Position numbers and translations under genes: made by a program. A model generated the notes under the pieces. It searched no databases. It was given only the letters and a program-made list of their open reading frames with translations, and was not told the origin of the DNA. Of a DNA stretch of 25,396 nt, positions 1 to 8,535 are shown one piece after another; position 1 is the first letter of the stretch; every line of letters starts with the position of its first letter. Source of the stretch: CAZONU01 sp965370045. Its GTDB lineage: Bacteria; Planctomycetota; SZUA-567; JAKLDR01. Location of the stretch: positions 1 to 25,396 of the forward strand of contig CBDUSI010000064.1 in NCBI GenBank assembly GCA_965370045.1, given 5' to 3'.

Positions 1-184
1 CCTTGCGGGCCAGGAGCAGGAACGCGGCCTGGCTGACGTCCTCGGCCTCGTGGCGGTCGCCGAGCACTCGCAGCGCGGCGGCGAAGACCTTGCCCGCGTG
101 GCGGCGGACCAGTTCGTCGAAGGCCTCTCCCGAACCCTCGCGCGCGTAGCTGCTCAGGAGCTCCCGATCGGTCGAGCGCTGCAT
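1..184 (-). CDS. ECF-type RNA polymerase sigma factor, N-terminal part (cut by window edge)
   Basis: The 61 visible residues begin MQRSTDRELLSSYAREGS and continue with a sigma-70 region 2 core: an F..LV.RH segment, then a VFAAALRVLGD segment, then a DRHEAEDVSQAAFLLLARK segment. The last matches the DAEDxxQxxFLxLxRK signature of region 2.2 in ECF sigma factors, where core polymerase binds. Such factors redirect RNA polymerase to a specific promoter set in the cytoplasm. The ATG at 184 is preceded by GGAGGA with a six-base spacer, which supports the start. The QAAFLLLARK wording is typical of the very large ECF families of Planctomycetes, which is one reason for the taxonomic guess. The C-terminal region 4 and any fused domain lie outside the window, so the subfamily cannot be given. 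Confidence 0.85.
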   Translation of the reverse strand, partial: MQRSTDRELLSSYAREGSGEAFDELVRRHAGKVFAAALRVLGDRHEAEDVSQAAFLLLARK

Positions 185-495
185 GGCAGTTCCTCCATCC
201 ACAGGGACATCCCCGCCGGGCGGTGGCGGACTACGTGGAATTCTCGGGAAACGCCTCCCGGCCTTCCATAAGTTATTAGACTCTCAAGCCGGGCGAAAGG
301 AGCATCTTTTTCGTAAACAACGAGATTGTGTCGCTTGGCAAGGTGTTGACCGGCGGGGCAGATGCATGTGCCCGACATTTCTGAGATGGCATTTTCAGGC
401 CGCGGTGTAGACTCTAGTGAGAATGGTTCGCCAAGCAGACCAAGACCCGGGCTCCAGGTACCGGAGCGGACGGGCGGAAGAGAGGAAGAGAAAGA
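185..495. other. Divergent intergenic region between the sigma factor and pectate-lyase-like gene
   Basis: This 311-base stretch separates divergent genes and must hold both promoters. I could not pick a convincing consensus promoter for either direction. A TTGACC at about 342 has no good -10 box at normal spacing. The only clear signals are the GGAGGA ribosome-binding site of the sigma gene at its left end and a purine-rich GAGGAAGAGAAAG just before the ATG at 496. Short ORFs here have no recognisable content. Control by an ECF sigma with an unfamiliar promoter would be consistent with the lack of sigma-70 boxes, but that is only inference. Confidence 0.4.
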
Positions 496-3135
496 ATGTT
501 CATGCGCACACTGATCGGACTGGCGATGCTGATCGCAGGCTTGCTGACGGGGGCGGGAGCAGCCCGCGGGGCTGAGGGCGGCGGGAGCAAGTTGCCGGCC
601 TTCCCGGGGGCTGAGGGTTTCGGGGCCGTCAGCAAGGGCGGGCGCGGGGGCAAGGTCATCAAGGTCACCAACCTTAACGCCAAGGGACCGGGTTCCCTGC
701 AGTGGGCCTGCAAGCAGCGGGGACCGCGAATCGTGGTCTTCGACGTGAGCGGCGTGATCGACGGCAACCTCAACATCAAACATGGGCAGATAACCATCGC
801 CGGCCAGACCGCGCCGGGCGCGGGCATCACCGTCCACGGGCGCGCGCGCTGCCACGGTCCGATGAAGGACGTCGTCGTCCGCTTCCTGCGCATCAGGCCC
901 AAGCCTCCCCGGGGACACGGCGGCGCCGGGGACGGCGTGCAGTTCGGCAACATCGAAGGCCTGATCTTCGACCACGTCTCCGCCGCCTGGGGCGGTGACG
1001 AGACCCTTAGCGCCACGCTCTGCGGCCCGATGACCATACAGTGGTGCGCGGTCGAGGAGTCCTGCCTGGTCTCCGAGGGGGGGGTGAGCCCCCACAACTA
1101 CGGCACGCTGGTCGGCTACACGGAAAAGCCGATGACCGTGCACCATACCCTTTACGCCCACCACTCCGACCGCTTCCCGCAGATCACCAAGGGCAAGGGC
1201 ATCATCGACATCCGCAACAACGTGGCCTACAACTGCTCGGGCAGCTGCGCGGGCGTCAACGTGATCGGCTGCTATCTCAAGGCTGGCCCGGGGGGAGCCC
1301 ACGGCCGCCGCAGCAACATCGCGCCGTGCGTGCTGGCCACCTCGGCCGGCGTGACCACGTCAGTGATTGGCGGCAGCATGAAGGGCTACACCGGGGGCAA
1401 CTACTCCGACCTGTCCGGCGGCTACGCCCACGGCACCTCCGCGCGGGCGCGACGGGGGCTGGCCGATAAGCCCACCCCCGCCGCGCCGGTGAAGACCCAC
1501 CCCGCCGAGCAGGCCTACGAACTGGTCTTGGCCCACGCCGGCTGCCTCCCACGGGACGAGATTCTCAAGCGGACGGTCAGGGAGGTCCGCACCGGCACCG
1601 GCTCCTGGGGGGCGGTCATGCCCAAGGACGGACTCCTGTCCGGGCTGATCCCCGGCAAGGCTCCGGCCGACGGCGACAAGGACGGCATGCCCGACGAGTG
1701 GGAGAAGGCCCACAAGCTCAATCCAGGCGATCCCTCCGACGCGATCAAGGTCGTCCCCGCCGGCGCATCGCCCGGCGACCGCCACAAGGGCTACACCTAC
1801 ATCGAGTACTACCTCAACGAGTGCGCCGACCTGCTCATCGCCGGGGCCATCGCCGAGGCCCGCGCCGCCGAGAAGCCGCCGGCGCTCCCCAAGCCGGTGG
1901 AGTACACCCCCTGGAGCACGGCCCAGCCCGGCTCCAAGAACGACACACCCGAGGTCGACAAGTACATAGCCACTCTTCAAAAGGGGAAGACCAAGGGCGT
2001 CGCCAAGTGGCGCGCGGCGCGCCGGATGTGCTACCACCACCGTCCGACCTCGGCGAAGGCCGCCAAGGAGCTGGCGGCGCTGGTCAAGCACGAGGACATC
2101 GAGACGCGCCGCGTCGTTTCCTGGGTGATCGGCTGCATGGACAACCCGCCCAAGGAGGCCATCGCGCCGCTGGTCGAGACCATGCTGTCTGACGACGGGG
2201 TCAAGGGCGGCGGGTGCTTCCAGGCCTGGGCGCTGGCCCGCATCGGGGCTCCCGCCGGGGAGTTGGCCGTGCCCGCCTTCCAGAAGGTGAAGGACCACTG
2301 GGCCAAGTGGCCAATGGGCTACGCCATGAGCCGCATGGGGCCCAAGGCCAAGAGGGAAGCCATGCCCTTCATGGTCAGCCTGCTGGGGACCCGCAGCCCC
2401 CAGGTGCAGTACTGGGTCGCCAAGGCCCTCGCCGATCTCGGGGAGCAGGCGGTGCCGGCTCTCAGCGGGGCGCTGGGCGCCCGGCGCGGGGGCGGCAAGA
2501 CCTACGCGTGTCTGGCGCTGGCCTGGATGGGGCCGAAGGCCAAGGGCGCGGCGCCGGCGCTGGTCAAGATGCTTGACGATAAGGACCCCGCGGCGCGCAG
2601 GCGTGCGGCGCTGGCGCTGGGGTGCATCGGCCCGGAAACGCCGGGCGTCATGGCCGGCCTGACCAAGGCGCTCAAGGACCAGAGCTGGTACGTGCGCCAC
2701 CAGGCGGCTAAGAGCCTGGCCCTGGTTGGTCCCAAGGCCAAGGGCGCGGCTGGGCCCCTGGCGGCGGCGCTCAAGGACGGCGAGCACATGGTCCGCGGTG
2801 CCGCGGCCGAGGCGCTGGGCTGGGTCGGCGCGGGCGGCGGAATCAAGGTGAGCGAACTGGCCGCGGTCCTGACGGGTGACAAGCATTTCTGGCCGCGGGT
2901 GTGTGCGGCGCGGGCGCTGGGCCGGTTCGGCCCGGGAGCCAAGAGTGCGGTCGGCGCGCTGGCCAAGGCCCTGCGCGACCCCGACGCCGACGTTCGCGCC
3001 GAGGCCGCCTGGGCTTTGGCCAAGCTCGGCCCGGCGGGCAAGGGTGCCGTCGACGCGCTGAAGAAGGCGCTGGGCGACAAGGAGTTCATCGTGCAGTTCG
3101 CCGCCAAGGCGGCGCTCAAGAAGATTGGGGGCTGA
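496..3135 (+). CDS. Secreted pectate-lyase-like (PL1-type) protein with C-terminal HEAT repeats
   Basis: This 879-residue protein has three parts. Residues 1-26 form a signal peptide (MRTLIGLAMLIAGLLTG core, AARGAEGG cleavage region). Residues 33 to about 330 form a right-handed beta-helix of the pectate lyase type. It opens with AFPGAEGFGA and GGRGGKVIKVTNLN, has DHVSAAWGGDETLS at about 159-172 where calcium-binding acids lie in PL1 enzymes, and has HHSDRFP with R226 in the place of the catalytic arginine, followed by DIRNNVAYN. A DKDGMPDEWE segment at about 394 looks like a calcium-binding linker often seen after such lyases. From about residue 480 to the end are HEAT-type repeats of roughly 37 residues with a GPKAKGAAPAL and VRxxAAxALG pattern. 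A purine-rich site lies before the ATG; the Met at 502 is an alternative start. Pectin or a related polyuronate is the likely substrate, inferred from family. The lyase-HEAT fusion is unusual. Confidence 0.88.
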   Translation: MFMRTLIGLAMLIAGLLTGAGAARGAEGGGSKLPAFPGAEGFGAVSKGGRGGKVIKVTNLNAKGPGSLQWACKQRGPRIVVFDVSGVIDGNLNIKHGQITIAGQTAPGAGITVHGRARCHGPMKDVVVRFLRIRPKPPRGHGGAGDGVQFGNIEGLIFDHVSAAWGGDETLSATLCGPMTIQWCAVEESCLVSEGGVSPHNYGTLVGYTEKPMTVHHTLYAHHSDRFPQITKGKGIIDIRNNVAYNCSGSCAGVNVIGCYLKAGPGGAHGRRSNIAPCVLATSAGVTTSVIGGSMKGYTGGNYSDLSGGYAHGTSARARRGLADKPTPAAPVKTHPAEQAYELVLAHAGCLPRDEILKRTVREVRTGTGSWGAVMPKDGLLSGLIPGKAPADGDKDGMPDEWEKAHKLNPGDPSDAIKVVPAGASPGDRHKGYTYIEYYLNECADLLIAGAIAEARAAEKPPALPKPVEYTPWSTAQPGSKNDTPEVDKYIATLQKGKTKGVAKWRAARRMCYHHRPTSAKAAKELAALVKHEDIETRRVVSWVIGCMDNPPKEAIAPLVETMLSDDGVKGGGCFQAWALARIGAPAGELAVPAFQKVKDHWAKWPMGYAMSRMGPKAKREAMPFMVSLLGTRSPQVQYWVAKALADLGEQAVPALSGALGARRGGGKTYACLALAWMGPKAKGAAPALVKMLDDKDPAARRRAALALGCIGPETPGVMAGLTKALKDQSWYVRHQAAKSLALVGPKAKGAAGPLAAALKDGEHMVRGAAAEALGWVGAGGGIKVSELAAVLTGDKHFWPRVCAARALGRFGPGAKSAVGALAKALRDPDADVRAEAAWALAKLGPAGKGAVDALKKALGDKEFIVQFAAKAALKKIGG

Positions 3136-3185
3136 GTCCCGGGGCGAGCGGAGGGAGGCGCAACCAGCGACCAATGAACAGTGCT

Positions 3186-3277
3186 GGTTCAAACGTCGCC
3201 CGAAACGAAAACCCCGGCAGAAATGCCGGGGCGCCGATGCTCTGACTGGTCGGGGCAACTGGCGTTCGTTTGAACCG
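3186..3277 (-). repeat. Copy B of a repeated module: tRNA-Pro 3'-end-like 31-mer, hairpin and inverted ends
   Basis: Positions 3247-3277 match 9889-9919 at 28 of 31 bases in the same orientation. Read on the minus strand the 31-mer ends in CCAGTTGCCCCGACCA, almost the 3' end of many bacterial tRNA-Pro genes, but no tRNA body precedes it. The module is bounded by perfect inverted 10-mers, GGTTCAAACG at 3186-3195 and CGTTTGAACC at 3267-3276, with a terminator hairpin between them. It lies in the convergent gap between the lyase-HEAT gene and the frameshifted HEAT gene. Unlike the second copy, I see no good promoter before it. Confidence 0.6.
3203..3231 (-). terminator. Rho-independent terminator downstream of the HEAT-repeat operon
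   Basis: CCCCGGCA at 3212-3219 pairs perfectly with TGCCGGGG at 3224-3231 around a four-base loop. On the minus strand the stem is followed by TTTTCGTTT. It lies about 180 bases past the stop codon of the HEAT gene and fits the end of the regulator-DUF4091-HEAT operon. There is no T tract on the plus-strand side, so it is not an obvious terminator for the lyase gene. Confidence 0.72.
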
Positions 3278-3409
3278 TGCCTGGAAGCCTTAGCCCCTTC
3301 GTGAGCGCCCTTCTCGCCCCGCCTGGACCTCATCTCCTGACAGCGCTGATGTTTTGACGCGGTAGAAGTCGGTGGACTACTTCACCGCGCCTTCCTCCGC
3401 GTCGGAGTC

Positions 3410-4846
3410 TCACTCCTCCTGCTTGGGTCGCTTCTTCAGGGCTTCGGCGACCTTGGCGTCGCCCGCGAAGTTGGTGCTCAATTGCCTGACAATGTTCCCG
3501 ACGACCTTCTCGTCCTCCTCGGTGGCGAGCATGCCGATCAGCCGGTCGCGTGCCTTCTCGCCGCCGATCCGGGCCAGAGCATCGACCACCGCCCAACGGA
3601 GGATGGCGATCCTTCCCGCCTTCTTGCCTCCGAGGGCCTTTTCCAGCAGGGGCAGCGTCTTCTCACCCCCCACGTTACCCAAGGCCATAATCGCCTTCCA
3701 GCGAACTCCGACGTCCTTGTCCTCAGCGAACTTGGCAAGGAGCGGCAAGGCGCTCTTGCCGCCGCCGATCCGGCACAGGGCACACATGGCATCGTCCCGA
3801 AGGAACTCCGTTCCCCACCAGCCCTTCTCGGACTCCAGCGCCTTGCCGAGGGCGGCCAGGGCCTGTTCGCTGCCCACGCCGACCCGCCCTATGGCGGCGG
3901 CGCCCTTGCAGCGAACGTCCTGGGCCCCCTGCGAGGTATCAGCGGCGACGGCTTTCACTATTGAGGCCAGAGCCTTCTCGCCACTGAAGTATCCCAGGGC
4001 GGAAATCCCGTTCAGCCGGACCCACCTGTCCTTGCCCTTCTTGTCCTTGACCGCCTTCTCCAGGGCGGCATCAAGCAGGGCCAGCGCCTTCTCGTCGCCG
4101 GTCTGGCTCAAGGCCTGGGCCGCCTTGGAGCGTATGTCCTTGTCCGCGCTCGCCAGGGCCTTCTCCAGTAGAGCCAGCGCCTTCTCCCCGCCTATGCGTC
4201 CCAGGGGCAGCAACGTGCTCCAGCGCACATCCTGGACCTTGTCGCCCTCCAGAGTCTTGCCCAGGTGCTCGACGGCCTTCTCTCCGCCGACCCGGCCCAG
4301 CGCGCCCACCGCACTGGAACGCACGCCGGCCGCGCGATCTTCCAGAGCTTTGGCAAGCGCGGCTACCGCTCCGTCCCCGCCGAGGCGGCCCAATGCGGAA
4401 GCGGCCTCGGCTCGCACGTCCTCGTCCTTGTCCCCCAGCGCCTTCTCCAGGAGGGAGATTGCCCCCCTGCCGCCGACCCGGCCGAGCGCCGCGGCCGCCT
4501 TGGCGCGGACCTCGTCGTCCTTGTCTTTCAAGGCCTTGGCCAGATGCACGAGGGCCCCTTCCCCGCGGACCTGGCCCAGGGCGTGGGCTGCTCTCGCTCG
4601 AATCCACACGTCCTCGTGATCGAGCAGTTTCCCCAGTGACGCCAGCGCGCGCTTGCCGCCGGCCGTTCCCAGCGCGGAGATGGCCTGCCAGCGGACCCAC
4701 TTGACCTTGTCCCCGAGAGCCTTCTCTATCAGGCCGACGGCTTCGTCCCCGCCCGCCCGCCCCAGGGCCGCGGTCGCCTCGAACCGCAGGGCCCTTTCCT
4801 TGTGAGCCAGGAGCTTCCCGAGCAGGCTTGGCGCCTTGTTCCCTCC
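3410..4846 (-). CDS. Secreted HEAT-repeat protein, C-terminal part after a one-base frameshift
   Basis: This reading frame holds the last 478 residues of the HEAT protein whose N-terminus is at 5873. It contains about fourteen HEAT repeats, most exactly 31 residues long with the pattern LLEKALGDKDxxVRxxAAxALGRxGGEKA, and ends in a charged tail (ALKKRPKQEE). It has no plausible start of its own: the first in-frame Met, at 4891, sits inside the shadow frame and begins with non-HEAT sequence (MSGYAWRRLRPW). Dropping one base at about 4847 joins it to the upstream frame and rebuilds a perfect 31-residue repeat. HEAT arrays are helical scaffolds for protein binding, and no catalytic domain is visible. 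It may be a real mutation or a sequencing or assembly error. Confidence 0.8.
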   Translation of the reverse strand, partial: GGNKAPSLLGKLLAHKERALRFEATAALGRAGGDEAVGLIEKALGDKVKWVRWQAISALGTAGGKRALASLGKLLDHEDVWIRARAAHALGQVRGEGALVHLAKALKDKDDEVRAKAAAALGRVGGRGAISLLEKALGDKDEDVRAEAASALGRLGGDGAVAALAKALEDRAAGVRSSAVGALGRVGGEKAVEHLGKTLEGDKVQDVRWSTLLPLGRIGGEKALALLEKALASADKDIRSKAAQALSQTGDEKALALLDAALEKAVKDKKGKDRWVRLNGISALGYFSGEKALASIVKAVAADTSQGAQDVRCKGAAAIGRVGVGSEQALAALGKALESEKGWWGTEFLRDDAMCALCRIGGGKSALPLLAKFAEDKDVGVRWKAIMALGNVGGEKTLPLLEKALGGKKAGRIAILRWAVVDALARIGGEKARDRLIGMLATEEDEKVVGNIVRQLSTNFAGDAKVAEALKKRPKQEE

Positions 4847-4847
4847 G

Positions 4848-5873
4848 GGCGGTCCCCAGGGCCGCAACCGCCGCCATGCGTACCCGGACATGCGGGTCGC
4901 TGAGGGCCTTCTCGATGAGCGCTAGTGCTTTGGCTCCGCCGATCTGCCCCAAGGACGCGAGCGCTCCGCAACGGACGGAGAACATCTTGTCCCCAAGCGC
5001 CTCTTCCAGAACAGCGGCGGCACCCTTCTCTCCGGTCCGCCCCAGCGCGGTCGCCGCGGCCCCGCGGACCGCCGGGTCCTTGTCCGCCAGAGCCCGCTTG
5101 AGAGGCGCGAGCGACTTCGGCCCGCCCACGGTTCCCAGGACTGCCGCCGCCTCGGCGCGAAGGCCCGGGTCCGTGTCCCGCAAGGCCTTCTCCAGCGCCG
5201 GCAGGAGCTTCTCCCCTTCGGCTATGGCCGCCACCTTGAATCCCAAGCGATAGAGGCTCTTGGCGATGAGCCTGGCGACCTCCGGGTCCTGATCGCTGCC
5301 GGCCTTCACCAGGAGCGGAACGAGCCGAACATCTTCGACCCACGCGGCCCGCCAGGCGGCATCCGCCCGGACCTTGCTGTCGGGTGAGGTCAGCCCCTTC
5401 CGGATGGACTCCACCGCCGCATCGGTCGCGCCACGGAACAGGACCGCGACCTTTCCGTTCCGGAGCCAGGCGACCTTGAAGTTGTTGAACTTGGCGACGG
5501 CTTCGACCAGCTTCTTCCCCGCCGCCGGCTTGAACCGGGACTCGCTGGGAACCAGGAGGTCCCACCTCTCCTCCTTGAGCACCAGCCATTCGCCGGACCG
5601 GATGGCGATGGAGTCGCCCCCTCCGCGGAATTGCCCGGCCGGGTAGCCCTCCGGGCGGGTGACGGAGGCAATGACCCATTTCTTGCCGAGCACCAGGACG
5701 GAGAGCCCCTTCTTCTCCAGTTCCGCGAACACCTCCCAGGCATCGCTGCCCCGCGGGGTGACCGCGCCGGACGCTTCCTGCGCCCGGGCGCTTCCGGTCT
5801 CGGCGGGAAGCGAGGCTCCCGCGGTCAGCGCGGCGAGAATCGCCGCGCAGGTCATCGCTCTTGTCGAAAACAT
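4848..5873 (-). CDS. Secreted HEAT-repeat protein, N-terminal part before the frameshift
   Basis: The ATG at 5873 gives MFSTRAMTCAAILAALTAG, a signal peptide with likely cleavage after ARA or SARA near residue 30. Residues 40 to about 185 form an unassigned domain (SDAWEVFAELEKKGLSVL, IRSGEWLVLKEERWDLL). HEAT repeats begin at about residue 190, with five and a half of them before the frame breaks at codon 342. The frame then runs on as low-complexity R/G/P sequence to 4071, which is not credible protein. The start lies four bases after the stop of the DUF4091 gene, with GGGAGAG in front, so translation is probably coupled. With the frame repaired the protein would be about 820 residues with some 20 repeats. 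Role unknown; by operon context it is a periplasmic or exported partner of polysaccharide use. Confidence 0.82.
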
Positions 5874-5877
5874 CTCT

Positions 5878-8526
5878 CTACTCTCCCACGGCCTTGGCAA
5901 CGTCGGCGGCAATGGCGTAGAGCTCCGCCGACCGCTCCCGCCATCCCGAGATGCCGCTGGGGGCGGTCGCACCGCCCTTCCCGCTCGTATTCGCCGGCGG
6001 CGACAGGTAGAGCACGGCGCGCACCCGATCGTCAAGCACCCTCTGGGCCCGCCCCGCCAGCTCCCCGCCGAGCTTGGCCTTCCTGGCCTCGTCCGTCAGG
6101 GCCTTTTCGATGAAGATGCGTGCCTCGACCTCCTGGATGGACTCCCGGAACATCTCGTATCTGACAGTGGGAACCGCCCCGTCCCGGCCCGGTCCCAGCA
6201 GGGCCAGCAGGCCGAAGCTGTTCATGTCCAGGCCGCCCCACGGGGAGTAGTGCCCCGCGAGGCTGCCCCTGGCCCGCCCGCGCTTGTCCTTGAGAACGGT
6301 CCAGAAGTCAGCGCCCAGCCGTCCCAGGCCGTCGGCCCCGGAGAAACCCTTGCCGCCGCCGGGCATCTTCTTCAGGTACGTCCCCCTGGCCACGGCCCAG
6401 TACTCCGAGTAGGTACGATAACGTTCCGCGAGGTCCCCGCGGCGCATCTGGCTTCGGGGCCAGGACGTTACGATGGGAGGGACTTTCCAGCCGTAGAAAC
6501 GTTTCTGCTTGGTGAAGCGCTGGGGCGCCATGGGGTCCGAGGCGCCGCTGATGCCCCACACGCTGGCCACATAGCCCGTCGGGCGGCCCCCCGGCAAACC
6601 GCCGTTGACCCAGCCGCTCCCGTGCGTGTGGATCACCCACCTGGCTTTTGGGGCCGCGAAGGTGATGTCCGCAAGGGCGCCCCTGGTAGGTTCAAAGTCG
6701 TTGCAGATTCCCACCATCAACGACTTGGCCAGCCCGCGCTTCTCGAATATCTTGAACATCTTCTTCATCACCGGTTTCCAGAACCGGCGGCACTCCGGCG
6801 TGCCCCAGTCGGGTCCCCTGCGGACCTCCAAGTCTCCGGTCGCCGGGTCCAGGACCGAAAAAAGTATCTCTCGTTCGCCCAGGAACTGATTATGCATGTA
6901 GTGTCCCTGGACCTTGGCGGGTTCCCAGCAGTAGAGGCAGGCCACCGGGATGTCCTTGCCCAGGTACTTGACGGCCATGTCGATGTACCGCTCGGCCAGG
7001 CTGAAGTCGTGGTCCCAGCCGCCGCCCGGCTCCCGTATCCAGCGGACCATGGAATGCTCGTTGCCGAAGTGGGTCTTGGCGATCAGCGGCACGTAGAGCA
7101 CCTTGCCGCCCAGTGCGCCAATGAGCGCAAAAGACTTCTCCAGCAGCTTCCAATGCTTCGGCGACCACAGCTTCACGCCGTACTGCATGGCCACCGACTC
7201 GGGCGACTGGATCCGGCCCACGAAGCTGGCGAATTGCTTCGAGTCGGGCATCTTCCAGTCGGCAACCTGGAGTTCCACCGGCGCATCGACCGGTTTCTGC
7301 CCCTGCGCGCTGACCGTCAGCTTGCCCTTGTAGAGCCCCGGCTTGGCGTTGGCCGGCACGCGCACGCTGACCCAGATCGGCTGGACCGCCCGGCCGCCTC
7401 CCTTGCACACCGCCACTTCCGCGGGAGGAAAGCTCTCCAGGCTGTCGAAGTTGCCCGGCTGCTGACCTCGTCCGCGAGCGCGGGGACCGTCCGGCAGGGC
7501 GTAGCGGATCTCGACCGCCGAGGCCGGGATGGTGCCCGGGCCCTTCAGCTGCGAGAGCGTTGCCTTCAGCCCCTTGATGGCAGCGTCCGAGCCGGCCACC
7601 ACCTGCCCGCAGAAGACCCCGTTCCTCGTCCCGGTGATCCGTATCGGCCCCAGAGTTTCCAGGGGCTCTCTGCTATCCCTGGTCGAAACCATTCTCATGG
7701 CGGTGTGGTTCCACACCTGGAAGCCCTTGAGACGGCCGGGTCGCCCGCCGCTCGGAGAGGTGAGGACCACCTTCTGCAGCCCCAGCCTGGCCCAGCCGCC
7801 CCACGAGCGCTTCTGGTACATGACCTCGGCCGCGGGGGAGCGGTGCAGTTCCAGCGCCAGGACGTTGACGCCCTTTCTGAGCACGGCTGCGGGCACCTTC
7901 ACCGCCGAGACCTCCCGGTGCCGCGCCTTGTAGCGCTGGGGCTGCGTCCTCTTGCGATGGGCGTTCTCGCGGAGCAGCTTGCCCTTGGCGTCGACGAAGG
8001 CTTCTTTGGGATAGTCCTTCGCGGGGGTCTCGGCATCGATCTTGCCCCCCGGCAGGTGAGACCTGGCGATCTCCTTGCCGTTGACGTAGACCACCGCGCC
8101 GCCTTCGAACGCTACAGAAAGCCTCACGTCTCCGGCCTTGGCGGGGTCGGCAATCCAGAACCTGCCGCGCAGGCAGAGCAGCGCGCTGCCGGGCGGCAGC
8201 ATGTCGAACGGCCCCGGCTGCCGGTCCCAGGAGCCGTCGTCGAAGTCGGCCTTGACCCAGTCGGCGGGCGGTGGCAGGGTCAGGCGGGTGACCTTCGCCG
8301 GCGAGAGCGGGATCAGTTCGACTGTCTTGGAGCCTTTGTGGACGATCACCGACTCCAGCTTGCCACCCTCGCGCCGGATCTGCTCGCTTCGCCAGCACAG
8401 CCGGTAACGCCACATGCTCTTGACGTCCAGCAGCGCCGCTTCCCCCGCGCGGGCCGGAACCGGCGTGACTGCCACCAGGACCGGCAGCATTATTACCAGC
8501 GAAAGACCCCTCGTTGCTCGCATCAT
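5878..8526 (-). CDS. Secreted DUF4091 / GH123-like protein
   Basis: This 882-residue protein has a signal peptide (MMRATRGLSLVIMLPVLVAV, cleavage near PARAGEA). A lectin-like beta-sandwich follows at about 95-200 (FWIADPAKAGDVRLSVAFEG, VVYVNGKEIARS), then a linker sandwich (VSVRVPANAKPGLYKGKLTV), then a large alpha/beta region from about 430 resembling the TIM barrel of GH123 and DUF4091 proteins. The end (VRYEMFRESIQEVEARIFIEKAL) is the usual tail of that group. GH123 enzymes use a neighbouring Asp-Glu pair; here the nearest candidate is N609-D610-F611-E612, so activity as a hexosaminidase is not proven. AGGAGG lies five bases before the first ATG and overlaps the regulator's stop codon, showing a tight operon. 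Other family assignments within glycoside-hydrolase-like barrels remain possible. Confidence 0.8.
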   Translation of the reverse strand: MMRATRGLSLVIMLPVLVAVTPVPARAGEAALLDVKSMWRYRLCWRSEQIRREGGKLESVIVHKGSKTVELIPLSPAKVTRLTLPPPADWVKADFDDGSWDRQPGPFDMLPPGSALLCLRGRFWIADPAKAGDVRLSVAFEGGAVVYVNGKEIARSHLPGGKIDAETPAKDYPKEAFVDAKGKLLRENAHRKRTQPQRYKARHREVSAVKVPAAVLRKGVNVLALELHRSPAAEVMYQKRSWGGWARLGLQKVVLTSPSGGRPGRLKGFQVWNHTAMRMVSTRDSREPLETLGPIRITGTRNGVFCGQVVAGSDAAIKGLKATLSQLKGPGTIPASAVEIRYALPDGPRARGRGQQPGNFDSLESFPPAEVAVCKGGGRAVQPIWVSVRVPANAKPGLYKGKLTVSAQGQKPVDAPVELQVADWKMPDSKQFASFVGRIQSPESVAMQYGVKLWSPKHWKLLEKSFALIGALGGKVLYVPLIAKTHFGNEHSMVRWIREPGGGWDHDFSLAERYIDMAVKYLGKDIPVACLYCWEPAKVQGHYMHNQFLGEREILFSVLDPATGDLEVRRGPDWGTPECRRFWKPVMKKMFKIFEKRGLAKSLMVGICNDFEPTRGALADITFAAPKARWVIHTHGSGWVNGGLPGGRPTGYVASVWGISGASDPMAPQRFTKQKRFYGWKVPPIVTSWPRSQMRRGDLAERYRTYSEYWAVARGTYLKKMPGGGKGFSGADGLGRLGADFWTVLKDKRGRARGSLAGHYSPWGGLDMNSFGLLALLGPGRDGAVPTVRYEMFRESIQEVEARIFIEKALTDEARKAKLGGELAGRAQRVLDDRVRAVLYLSPPANTSGKGGATAPSGISGWRERSAELYAIAADVAKAVGE

Positions 8527-8535
8527 GATCGCCTC

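Noticed and set aside
3186..3277. An integron attC site
   Set aside because: The inverted ends read GGTTCAAACG/CGTTTGAACC and do not fit the RYYYAAC and GTTRRRY core sites, and there is no integrase.
1360..3333. A 657-codon minus-strand open frame opposite the lyase-HEAT gene
   Set aside because: The translation has no recognisable domain and mirrors the repetitive HEAT codons; the plus-strand protein is well supported.
4840..4855. Programmed ribosomal frameshifting in the HEAT gene
   Set aside because: The local GCCCGGAGGG is not a classical slippery site, no downstream stem-loop or pseudoknot is evident, and an ordinary indel or sequencing error explains it more simply.
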